Shown here in pieces: positions 1 to 5,633 of a stretch of DNA of 10,228 bases; the first letter of the stretch is position 1, and the number at the start of each line of letters is the position of its first letter. Location: NCBI GenBank assembly GCA_035574295.1, contig DATLYX010000082.1, positions 1 to 10,228 on the forward strand, written 5' to 3'. The position numbers were made by a program, and so were the translations under genes. The notes beneath the pieces are model-generated. The model was not told the origin of the DNA. It made no database searches and worked only from the letters and a program-made list of their open reading frames with translations. This stretch comes from PNAI01 sp035574295. Its GTDB lineage: Bacteria > Pseudomonadota > Alphaproteobacteria > Rhizobiales > Xanthobacteraceae.

Positions 1-899
1 TCCGGCGCCACCGGCGATCCTGCCGCCAGCGCGGAACTCAAGGACTCCTTGAGTTTTTCCGCCGCCGTAATTTCGTCGGCGGTCGCGGCAAAAACGAATT
101 CGTTGACAAAACACTGCCGCGCCAGCGCGCAGCGGAATTTCAGATCGTCCGCGTCCGCCGCGCCGGGGCTGCCGCGCACGGCGGTCTGCAGCAGCGCGCT
201 GCGCACGCACGTCAGCAGGCGCTCGAGCTCCACCCCGCGCACCGGCGCGCCCACGAGCATGCAATGCATGAGCGGATCGCCGGCCGCCGCACGATAACCG
301 TTCGCTCCGAAAAGCTCTTCGAGCGAAGTGCGCCGCGGCCATGCGCTCATGGCACGCATGGCCGCGGTGCCGATCGCCGGATTTATGTTGAACAGCGTGC
401 CGCATATGGCGCCATATTCGTCAAACAACTCCGGCGTGAGCTCCAGCGCCTTGGCGAACTGCGCCGCCGCCTCGCCGGCCCTGCCCTGCTGCCACAGGGC
501 GATCGCCAGGTTGTTGTAGGCGCGGCCGTTGTGCGGCTCGAGGCTGGTCGCGCGTTGAAAATGCGCCACGGCATCGTCGAGCCGACCGAGCGCCTGCAGC
601 GCGAGCCCCATTTCGTTTTGCACAGCGGCGTCGTGCGCATTCGACGCGATCGCTCTTTTGAGCCAATCGACCGCGGCATCCGGCCGCCCGACATGCAGCG
701 CGATCGAGCCGAGGATGTGCAGACTGCCCGCGTGGTGCGGATCGATGGCGATAATTTTGCGGCAGAGCTCGTCGGCCGCGGCAAGCTGGCCGTTTTGCAG
801 ATGCTGGCGCGCGCGCGCGAACATTTCCGTCGCCGCGCCGGGACCCGCCGCGCCATGACGCGTTGCCGACCCCGCTTGCGCGTCAGGATGTTCGCCCAT
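1..899 (-). CDS. TPR protein, probable TPR-methyltransferase fusion (3' end outside window)
   Basis: The frame is open from an ATG at 899 to the left edge, giving 299 codons with no stop. A Shine-Dalgarno sequence GGAGGA lies just upstream (903-908). Residues about 25-160 form four consecutive TPR units of roughly 34 residues, with the usual small/aromatic spacing (for example NNLAIALWQQGRAGEAAAQF). This scaffold normally mediates protein-protein contacts. After the TPRs comes a helical region containing the string CALARQCFVNEFVF. I associate that string with long Hyphomicrobiales proteins that carry TPRs in front of a SAM-dependent methyltransferase domain. The methyltransferase domain itself would lie beyond the window, so that part is inference. 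No signal peptide is seen, so it is probably cytoplasmic. It is the first gene downstream of tRNA-Ser on the same strand. Confidence 0.8.
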   Translation of the reverse strand, partial: MGEHPDAQAGSATRHGAAGPGAATEMFARARQHLQNGQLAAADELCRKIIAIDPHHAGSLHILGSIALHVGRPDAAVDWLKRAIASNAHDAAVQNEMGLALQALGRLDDAVAHFQRATSLEPHNGRAYNNLAIALWQQGRAGEAAAQFAKALELTPELFDEYGAICGTLFNINPAIGTAAMRAMSAWPRRTSLEELFGANGYRAAAGDPLMHCMLVGAPVRGVELERLLTCVRSALLQTAVRGSPGAADADDLKFRCALARQCFVNEFVFAATADEITAAEKLKESLSSALAAGSPVAP

Positions 900-987
900 G
901 CTCCTCCGGCCCGCTTTCGACGGCCGTGTGACGTTTCTGGCGCCTCATGCGCCCCCGCTCGGTTGCCGTCACGCGGCTTAAAGAATC

Positions 988-1081
988 TGGCGGAGACGGA
1001 GGGATTCGAACCCTCGATACGGCTTTAGGGCCGTATAACGGTTTAGCAAACCGCCGCCTTCAGCCACTCGGCCACGTCTCC
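988..1081 (-). tRNA. tRNA-Ser (anticodon GCU)
   Basis: The reverse strand folds as a class II tRNA. The 7-bp acceptor stem GGAGACG (1081-1075) pairs with CGTCTCC (998-992). The discriminator is G (991) and an encoded CCA follows at 990-988. The D arm has the serine-typical GCCGAGTGGCTGAAGGC. The anticodon stem GCGGT/ACCGT encloses loop TTGCTAA with anticodon GCT, which reads AGU/AGC serine codons. A long variable arm is present, built on TACGGC/GCCGTA, as expected for tRNA-Ser. The T arm contains GGTTCGAATCC. The gene looks intact and stands alone rather than in a tRNA cluster. Confidence 0.97.
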
Positions 1082-1091
1082 GTCAAAACCG

Positions 1092-1120
1092 GATATGCCC
1101 GACGACCGCGGCAATGGCAA
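1092..1120 (-). promoter_or_regulatory. candidate sigma-70 promoter of tRNA-Ser
   Basis: On the minus strand TTGCCA (1120-1115; five of six matches to TTGACA) is followed after 17 bases by CATATC (1097-1092; three of six to TATAAT). Transcription would start near 1085, only a few bases before the mature tRNA 5' end at 1081. This spacing suits a tRNA gene, but the -10 box is weak. Confidence 0.4.
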
Positions 1121-1162
1121 GGCAACGGCGCTCCGGGAAGGCGGGAGCGTTTGCGGCTTGCG

Positions 1163-1468
1163 TCAGGCCGCCGCGTTCAGGGTTTGCGGACGCGGGGCGA
1201 AGGCCGCCGGGTGCTGCTTGATATAGTCGCGCGCGGCGCGCTGTGCAGCGCCGATGTCTGCAGCCGACATCTGCGCCGCGATCTCACGGCGCAGCCGTAC
1301 TGCATCGAGGCTGCCGAGCATGGCGGCGAGATTGAACCATTTGTGGGCCGAGATCAGGTCCGTGGCCTCCCCGCCGATCGAGCATTGCATGCCGAGCGCA
1401 TAGAGCGCCTCTGCAGTGCATGGCGCATCCGCATTGATCGCCTCGTCGATCCTCATGCTTCGGTTCAT
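1163..1468 (-). CDS. small Sel1-like repeat protein, 101 aa
   Basis: The start is the ATG at 1468, because GGGAGG sits seven bases upstream (1479-1474). The open frame extends to 1603, but the extra N-terminal residues have no such ribosome site. Residues about 20-65 contain a degenerate Sel1/TPR-like unit. It has ALYALGMQCSIGG followed by DLISAHKWFNLAAMLGSLDA, where the S-A-H-K-W-F-N-L-A-A core is the typical Sel1 helix. A charged helix with RLRREIAAQM then leads into a segment ending AARDYIKQH. Small proteins of this layout are, as far as I recall, widespread in Hyphomicrobiales and annotated only as Sel1-repeat or hypothetical. No signal peptide or membrane segment is visible. Its role is unknown; a protein-binding adaptor is the usual guess for this fold. 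Confidence 0.8.
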   Translation of the reverse strand: MNRSMRIDEAINADAPCTAEALYALGMQCSIGGEATDLISAHKWFNLAAMLGSLDAVRLRREIAAQMSAADIGAAQRAARDYIKQHPAAFAPRPQTLNAAA

Positions 1469-1481
1469 CGTCGCCTCCCGC

Positions 1482-1493
1482 ACAGGCGCCTGT
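1482..1493. promoter_or_regulatory. perfect 12-bp palindrome ACAGGCGCCTGT next to a ribosome site
   Basis: A perfect dyad ACAGGCGCCTGT lies immediately upstream of the GGGAGG ribosome site of the Sel1-like gene, about 14 bases before its ATG. It could be a repressor half-site pair or a small hairpin in the leader. A 12-bp palindrome can also occur by chance, so the functional reading is only a possibility. Confidence 0.25.
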
Positions 1494-1742
1494 TTTGCGC
1501 CTTCGCACGCGATCGAATTGTTCGACCGTACATCGCGATTTTTTGCGGGAAATTTGAACAGCAGTTTAAATTGTTGGATGAATCGCGCGTGAACCCATTG
1601 CAATAGACGCCGTGCGCAAACCGGCCGTTAAGCAGCTAAATCTCTGAGCAGATGGGTGTCGATCATCGCGGTCATCAGGTGCTAACCGTCTCGATTGGTC
1701 CGCGGCTAACCATGGAACGATCCGCAGGGCAAGCGTGATGAC

Positions 1743-1816
1743 TTGAGACTGAGCCGCGTCCCGGGCGCAGCGCAGCAACTTGAGACTGAGCCGCGTCCCG
1801 GGCGCAGCGCAGCGAG
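1743..1816. repeat. two head-to-tail 37-bp repeat units
   Basis: Units at 1743-1779 and 1780-1816 both begin TTGAGACTGAGCCGCGTCCC and continue into GGGCGCAGCGCAGC. They differ only in the last three bases (AAC versus GAG). A third start of the same unit follows in phase at 1817 and opens the longer element there. The period is exactly 37 bp and there are no unique spacers. TCCCGGGCGCAGCGCAGC is also the left arm of the longer palindromic element, so these look like truncated copies stacked beside it. Confidence 0.9.
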
Positions 1817-1921
1817 TTGAGACTGAGCCGTATCCCGGGCGCAGCGCAGCACGGAGCGAAGCGGAGTGGTGCGCTGCAGACCCGGGACCGTTGCACACTC
1901 CGAGTCCGCAACGGTCCCGGA
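1817..1921. repeat. 105-bp palindromic repeat element, copy A
   Basis: This element recurs at 2036-2140 with only two mismatches (TA versus CG at 1831-1832). It has two nested dyads. TCCCGGG (1833-1839) pairs with CCCGGGA (1881-1887), with GCAGCGCA and TGCGCTGC inside them. A perfect 13-bp stem CCGGGACCGTTGC (1882-1894) / GCAACGGTCCCGG (1908-1920) surrounds a 13-base loop that itself contains ACTC-C-GAGT. It resembles the dispersed GC-rich palindromic repeats of Bradyrhizobium-like genomes. It carries no coding capacity of its own. Confidence 0.9.
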
Positions 1922-1977
1922 TCAGCGGTGCACCGCTCCGCGCTTCGCGCTGCGCGCTGCACCGCATCCGGGACGCG
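1908..1977 (-). repeat. diverged inverted copy of the palindromic element
   Basis: Read on the minus strand this stretch starts CCGCGTCCCGG, passes through GCAGCGCGCAGCGCGAAGCG and ends CCGGGACCGTTGC. It thus parallels the core of the direct elements (about 70 against 67 bp) with scattered differences. It shares its terminal 13-bp arm (1908-1920) with copy A, so the two are arranged tail to tail around a common stem. The TTGAGACTGAG lead-in of the direct copies is absent. Confidence 0.7.
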
Positions 1978-2011
1978 GGTTTGAATGATCGCTGCGCTGT
2001 GCATCACCTTC

Positions 2012-2035
2012 GTGTCCCGGGCGCAGCGCAGCAAC
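2012..2035. repeat. partial 37-bp repeat unit
   Basis: GTGTCCCGGGCGCAGCGCAG followed by CAAC matches the right two-thirds of the 37-bp unit, with GTG in place of GCG. It abuts the TTGAGACTGAG that opens copy B. This reproduces the order of truncated unit then full element seen on the left side of the cluster. Confidence 0.85.
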
Positions 2036-2140
2036 TTGAGACTGAGCCGCGTCCCGGGCGCAGCGCAGCACGGAGCGAAGCGGAGTGGTGCGCTGCAGAC
2101 CCGGGACCGTTGCACACTCCGAGTCCGCAACGGTCCCGGA
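2036..2140. repeat. 105-bp palindromic repeat element, copy B
   Basis: This is the second copy of the element at 1817-1921, offset by 219 bp. Bases 2052-2140 are identical to 1833-1921 over 89 bp. The 13-bp stem is at 2101-2113 / 2127-2139. Near-identity over this length next to strongly diverged relatives suggests recent duplication or gene conversion. It ends 98 bp before the DUF2147 gene, so the stem lies in that gene's upstream region. Confidence 0.9.
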
Positions 2141-2238
2141 CACGCCAATTTCATCGCATCACGCTTTGTTTGCAACGAAACCGCGTCTTGCCCGGCCCCT
2201 CGTCCTGACTATCCTGGTCCCGTTCGACGGGGTTTTGC

Positions 2239-2664
2239 ATGGTGAGAACGTGGCTGATGGCAGCGGCGCTCGCGCTCCTCGCCGGCAGCGCGGCAATGGC
2301 AGCCGACCCGGCGGGCACCTGGCTGGTCGAGGACCGCAAGGCCAAGGTGCGCATCGCCCCCTGCGGCGATGCCCTGTGCGGTTCCGTGGCGTGGCTGTCG
2401 GCCCCCCTCGACGCCCAAACCGGCAAACCGCTGACCGACCGGCTGAACGCCGACCCGGCCAAGCGCAGCCGGCCGATCCTCGGCCTGACGGTGCTCATCG
2501 GCATGCAGCGCAACGGCCCCGACGCACGCTGGCACGGCCGCATCTACAATCCCGAGGACGGCAAGACCTACGCCGGCAGCATCGAAGTGGTGGGCAGGCG
2601 GCTTCACGTGCGCGGCTGCGTCGCCTTCTTTTGCGAGACCAAGATTTGGACCCGCGCTGACTGA
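2239..2664 (+). CDS. DUF2147 family periplasmic protein, 141 aa
   Basis: The protein starts with a signal peptide: a charged n-region, a hydrophobic stretch and a probable cut after AMA at residue 21. The mature part follows the DUF2147 pattern. It has GTWLVED near the start, PCGDALCGSVAWL (Cys42, Cys47), the RSRPILGLTVL segment, W98 and G100 in WHGRIYNPEDGKTY, and a C-terminal RGC...FFC pair (Cys127, Cys132) before W137. The four Cys suggest two disulfides in the periplasm. DUF2147 proteins have a small beta-rich domain, and no reaction is established for them that I know of. The start at 2239 is preceded only by a weak GACGGGG. The gene stands alone after the repeat cluster and converges on the next gene with a 22-bp gap. 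Confidence 0.85.
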   Translation: MVRTWLMAAALALLAGSAAMAADPAGTWLVEDRKAKVRIAPCGDALCGSVAWLSAPLDAQTGKPLTDRLNADPAKRSRPILGLTVLIGMQRNGPDARWHGRIYNPEDGKTYAGSIEVVGRRLHVRGCVAFFCETKIWTRAD

Positions 2665-2686
2665 CGCAGAATGCAGAATTGCAAAA

Positions 2687-3475
2687 TCAAGCCGGACGGG
2701 CGCGCTGATTGAACAGCACGGCGCGCACCTTCGGGTCCTTGATGTCCACCTGCGAGGCCTCCGCGATGCGGATTCCCATGCCGCGTTTGACCGCAGGCCG
2801 CGCCAGGATCGTGTCCATCCATCGCCGCACGTGGGGGAACTCGTTCATATCCTGGCCCTGCCGCTCGTAGCGCGAGGCCCAGCCGATGCAGGCCATGTCG
2901 GCGATGGAATATTTGCCGGCCAGAAATTTTCGATCCTTCAGCTGGTTGTTCATCACGCCGTAGATGCGATTCATCTCGTTGGTGAACCGCTCGATAGCAT
3001 AGGGTTGCTTCTCCGTTGCATAGTTGCGGAAATGGTTGGCCTCCCCCGCCTTCGGCCCCAGGTTCGCCATTTGCCAGAACAGCCATTGATCGACTTCCAC
3101 GCGGCTGCGCTCGTCGGCGGGATAGAATTTGCCGGTCTTGCGACCGAGGTATTGCAGGATCGCCCCCGATTCGAAGATCGAGATCGGCCGCCCGCCCGGC
3201 CCGTCGTGATCCACGATCGCCGGCATGCGGTTGTTGGGCGAAATTTTTAGAAACTCCGGCTTGAACTGATCGCCCCTGGCGATGTTCACGGGGATGACGT
3301 TGTAGGGCAGCCCCATCTCCTCCAGCGCGATCGAGATTTTCCACCCGTTGGGGGTCGGCCAAAAGTAAAGGTCGATGGGCTTCCGCTCCCGTGCGGTCAT
3401 CTTGTTAAGACTCGGCTTCCCAAGAGTCTTCGAGTTCCTGCCTTTAGCTTTTCGGGGCTGGGGCCTCCTCGTCAT
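2687..3475 (-). CDS. glutathione S-transferase, YghU/YfcG-like (262 aa)
   Basis: This is a cytosolic glutathione-dependent thiol/disulfide oxidoreductase or transferase. The N-terminal thioredoxin-like domain (about residues 35-120) has the YfcG/YghU hallmark Y-F-W-P-T-P-N-G-W-K (T41, N43). In that class, Thr and Asn there replace the usual catalytic Tyr or Cys in holding glutathione. The cis-Pro loop NNRMPAIVDH (P85) and the glutathione gamma-Glu binding pair E102-S103 in FESGAILQYL are also present. The all-helical C-terminal domain includes HFRNYA, RIYGVM and the N-capping box YSIADMACIGW. The ATG at 3475 is preferred because AAAGGA lies about seven bases upstream; a GTG directly before it and an ATG at 3400 are alternatives. 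From 3475 the protein carries a basic extension of about 33 residues before the fold. Substrate is not deducible. Confidence 0.92.
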   Translation of the reverse strand: MTRRPQPRKAKGRNSKTLGKPSLNKMTARERKPIDLYFWPTPNGWKISIALEEMGLPYNVIPVNIARGDQFKPEFLKISPNNRMPAIVDHDGPGGRPISIFESGAILQYLGRKTGKFYPADERSRVEVDQWLFWQMANLGPKAGEANHFRNYATEKQPYAIERFTNEMNRIYGVMNNQLKDRKFLAGKYSIADMACIGWASRYERQGQDMNEFPHVRRWMDTILARPAVKRGMGIRIAEASQVDIKDPKVRAVLFNQRARPA

Positions 3476-3611
3476 CACTTAGTCCTTTCCGCGAAACGAT
3501 TTGTTCGCTTTCCGTCTATCCCGCAGGTGCGAAGCACGCAACCATCACCTTTCCAAAGTTTCATTTGTGTCCTTGCCGTCCTCGTTTTTGAATTGTTCGA
3601 CGCTGCCGGCC

Positions 3612-4232
3612 ATGAGAGCAAAATCAATGCTCCGGTTTGCCGTTGTCCTTTCGAGCCTGCTCATCGCCACGTTGCCGGCGGCCGGCGCCCGCATCACCAC
3701 CTGCTTTGTGCCGGGTGAGGACTGCACCGGCCGCATCGTTCGCGAGATCGACAAGGCCGACGAAGAGGTGCTCGTGCAGGCCTACGGCTTCACCTCTTGT
3801 GCGATCATCGAGGCGCTGCTGCGCGCCAAACAGCGCGGCCTCGTCGTTGGCGTGCTGCTCGACCGTTCCAACGAGCAGCGGCGTTATGCCGGCACCATCG
3901 TTACGCTGCTTGCCAACGGGATCGAGCCGAAGATCGACCACAGGCCGAGCACCTATGTGGCGCCCGATGGCAGCGAACGCACGCGGGGAATTGCCCACAT
4001 CAAAGCCATCATTCTGGACCGGCGGATGGTCATCACGGGCTCGATGAATTTCACTTGGTGCGGCCAGCACTGCAACGTCGAGAACGTGCTGTTCGTGTCG
4101 GTCAAGCGCACGGCGCGCGAGCACGTTTCGAACTGGCGGCAACGCGAGGCTCTGGCGCGCAACCCGACGATCGCTGCCGGGATCATGCCGGCTTGCGCCG
4201 CCGCGGCGACGAAATCGTCATTTGCAAACTGA
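3612..4232 (+). CDS. exported phospholipase D-family nuclease-like protein (206 aa)
   Basis: The protein has one HKD motif: H129-x-K131-x4-D136 followed by G143-S-M-N146 in AHIKAIILDRRMVITGSMNF. It therefore belongs to the short, single-motif Nuc-type PLD branch (PLDc_2), whose members dimerise to build one active site and hydrolyse phosphodiesters, often in DNA. The segment before it is typical too: a Cys-rich start (Cys31, Cys38), REIDKADEEVLVQAYGFTS and LLDRSNEQ. NVENVLF near the C-terminus supplies the usual Glu. Residues 1-26 form a signal peptide (R/K n-region, hydrophobic core, AAGA), so it acts in the periplasm or outside. The ATG at 3612 gives the better signal peptide. The ATG at 3627 has GAGAG upstream and is the alternative. 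The open frame extends to 3501, but those residues look non-coding. Whether the substrate is DNA or lipid is unknown. Confidence 0.88.
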   Translation: MRAKSMLRFAVVLSSLLIATLPAAGARITTCFVPGEDCTGRIVREIDKADEEVLVQAYGFTSCAIIEALLRAKQRGLVVGVLLDRSNEQRRYAGTIVTLLANGIEPKIDHRPSTYVAPDGSERTRGIAHIKAIILDRRMVITGSMNFTWCGQHCNVENVLFVSVKRTAREHVSNWRQREALARNPTIAAGIMPACAAAATKSSFAN

Positions 4233-4519
4233 TTTTGGGCACACTGATTTTGGCGGCCGGCACGGGTGCGCCCGTTCCCGGCGCCATCATCCGGTTATCC
4301 ACCGCCGGCCGCAATCGACCGCGAACGCACACGGGGCTCGAAAAGGCTTTGAATGATTGGGCATTGCCAACCGGCGACGGGTCCGGGCGCGCGTTTTTTT
4401 CACAGGCCACGTTGCCGTTGTCGGCCCCTCGGGGGTTTAATGCTGCGCTTCGGGGACATGGCCGAACGCCGGAGCACCTCGGACGTCCGGCCCTCCACCA
4501 ATGACCTGAGGGGGCATTC

Positions 4520-4771
4520 ATGTTGAAATATGCAGTTGCCGCTGCAGTCGCAGTCGTTCTCGCTACCGCACCGCTTTCGTTTGATGCGAATCCCGCATTC
4601 GCCGCCACCGACAAGAAAACGCCGACCGAGGCCCAGAAGGCTGCTCAGGAGCGGCAGAGGAAGTGCGCTCAGGAATGGAAGCAGGCCAAGGCCGCCAAGA
4701 AGGTGGAAAAGGGAATGACGTGGCCGAAGTTCAACGCCGCGTGCCAGAAGCGCCTCAAAGGCTCCGCCTGA
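4520..4771 (+). CDS. small exported PsiF-like protein (83 aa)
   Basis: The ATG is preceded by GAGGGGG at a proper distance. Residues 1-28 form a signal peptide (hydrophobic VAAAVAVVLATAPL, probable cut after AFA). The mature 55 residues are Lys/Gln/Ala-rich with two Cys (C49, C75) and two Trp. They read KTPTEAQKAAQERQRKC, then a basic linker, then GMTWPKFNAACQKRLKG. The KTPTEAQKA...C...C layout recalls the PsiF repeat family (phosphate-starvation-inducible, function unknown), but the match is loose. I recall similar short Cys-pair proteins being common in Hyphomicrobiales. A single periplasmic disulfide is a reasonable inference. No partner gene is visible next to it. Confidence 0.75.
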   Translation: MLKYAVAAAVAVVLATAPLSFDANPAFAATDKKTPTEAQKAAQERQRKCAQEWKQAKAAKKVEKGMTWPKFNAACQKRLKGSA

Positions 4772-4832
4772 GCGGTGGGCTCGAACGCAACGAGCCTCAA
4801 TAACCGAACCATCGCGACCGACTGAAAACACC

Positions 4833-4872
4833 GAGGGCGTTGGCGAGACCGAAAGATCTCTCCAACGCCCTC
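4833..4872. terminator. strong 11-bp hairpin, probable terminator
   Basis: GAGGGCGTTGG (4833-4843) pairs perfectly with CCAACGCCCTC (4862-4872). After a single-base bulge on each side, GAGA/TCTC extends the stem around the loop CCGAAAGA. It lies 61 bases past the stop of the PsiF-like gene. On the plus strand no T-run follows. On the minus strand the stem is followed by GGTGTTTTC, so it may work better against transcription from the right. Confidence 0.5.
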
Positions 4873-4964
4873 TGCTGCATTCCCGAACCGGCGCCCGTGG
4901 CGGATAGCGGTCGCTTATCGTTGCTCAGTGCTGCCGGCCGGTGCGAAGCAATCTCCGACTGAAC

Positions 4965-5192
4965 TCAAGCTGTCGAAGATTCCAAAGCGGCAGGACTCTT
5001 ACTTCTTCTTCCGACGCTTCGTCTTCTTCGCCGCTGCCTTCTTTCTCCTCTTCGCCATGCTGCCCTCCTGGTATCAAGTGGCGACGTCGCAAAAGTGCAG
5101 TCGCGAATCGACCTGCACTGCAAATCGATTACTACAGACTGACGAAAAAAACAGCGACCTTGTTCCGCTTGACGCGTTTTTTGGCCGCGCAT
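4965..5192 (-). CDS. possible small basic ORF overlapping the micropeptide (75 aa)
   Basis: The ATG at 5192 is preceded by CAAGGAGGTGCGC, which holds the full AAGGAGGT anti-SD complement. The frame runs 75 codons and crosses the 19-residue micropeptide in another frame, giving an Arg-rich C-terminal third (for example RRGERRQRRRRRSVGRR). The protein resembles nothing I know, and its basic part is an expected by-product of reading the AAG-rich micropeptide gene out of frame. The ribosome site is more persuasive than the protein. It could serve a shorter peptide or leader, or the frame could be disturbed at the A6 run near the start. Confidence 0.25.
   Translation of the reverse strand: MRGQKTRQAEQGRCFFRQSVVIDLQCRSIRDCTFATSPLDTRRAAWRRGERRQRRRRRSVGRRSKSPAALESSTA
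4999..5058 (-). CDS. 19-residue Lys/Arg-rich micropeptide
   Basis: On the minus strand CCAGGAGGGCAGC precedes ATG, giving an AGGAGG ribosome site at good spacing. A complete short ORF follows, MAKRRKKAAAKKTKRRKKK then TAA, in which 13 of 19 residues are Lys or Arg. Such a composition would bind nucleic acid and resembles the tails of bacterial histone-like proteins or ribosomal protein extensions. Bacterial genomes including Hyphomicrobiales do contain tiny Lys/Ala-rich proteins of this sort. The strong ribosome site and complete ORF favour a real gene, but the length is near the limit of what can be judged by eye. No partner is evident. Confidence 0.5.
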   Translation of the reverse strand: MAKRRKKAAAKKTKRRKKK

Positions 5193-5633
5193 GCGCACCT
5201 CCTTGCGCCGCGAACGATTTGTCAGCGCACGCCGCAACGGCGATCATCCGCGGTTAGAATGGCGCCGCCGCACGAATTTTCGGAGTTGCAGAAACCCGCA
5301 TGAAATCAGGCGTTTCGACTATTCCGCGCGGTCGAAGATTGCATCACCGTCCACTGATCATCACGGCGAAAAAATTCGCCGCCGCGGCGCCTCGTCGCGA
5401 CATCAAACGCGCGCTTTTGGTCGTGGAAAATTTTTCACAGCCGGCGACATTCTTGCGCCTTCGAAGCTGTTCATTTGTTCAGAATTGAGCGAATCAGTCA
5501 CCAAGTGATTCGCGCACCGCGATCACTGCGGCGGCCGCGCGCGAGACTTCTCGTGGTTATCCCTTAAGTGTCGCACGCTGAGCGACCTTCTCCGCCACCG
5601 GCGTTGAGCGGTTGCAGCGTCTGAGTGCGTGGC
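5193..5633. other. gene-poor stretch with two small dyads
   Basis: I see no convincing gene here. Plus-strand open frames at 5191-5508 and 5300-5488 lack ribosome sites and have no recognisable motifs. Two dyads stand out. The near-perfect AT-rich GTGGAAAA/TTTTTCAC is centred at 5430/5431. GCGAATCA (5489-5496) and TGATTCGC (5506-5513) form a perfect 8-bp stem with a nine-base loop. The second lies about 120 bases beyond the gatB stop and could help end its transcript, though no T-run follows. Confidence 0.4.

Noticed and set aside
264..1028. Plus-strand 254-codon open frame crossing the TPR gene and tRNA-Ser
   Set aside because: It is antisense to a clear TPR protein and runs into the tRNA gene; the product is Arg-rich with no family pattern.
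1743..2140. CRISPR array
   Set aside because: The 37-bp units abut directly with no unique spacers, and no cas genes are in the window.
1566..2208. Several overlapping open frames on both strands in the repeat cluster
   Set aside because: They exist only because the GC-rich repeat lacks stops; the proteins are repetitive (for example RCAAPGTRLSLK) and mirror the repeat units. Such products are a known annotation artefact.
4376..4400. GC-rich run followed by seven T as terminator after the PLD-family gene
   Set aside because: I could not find a stem of more than four pairs ending at the T-run.
4928..5257. Plus-strand 109-codon frame with a Phe-rich, membrane-like segment
   Set aside because: The hydrophobic segment is the reverse reading of the AAG-rich micropeptide codons; it has a GTG start and no ribosome site.
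5191..5508. Plus-strand open frames (105 and 62 codons) in the gap before gatB
   Set aside because: No ribosome sites, no motifs and no similarity I recognise.
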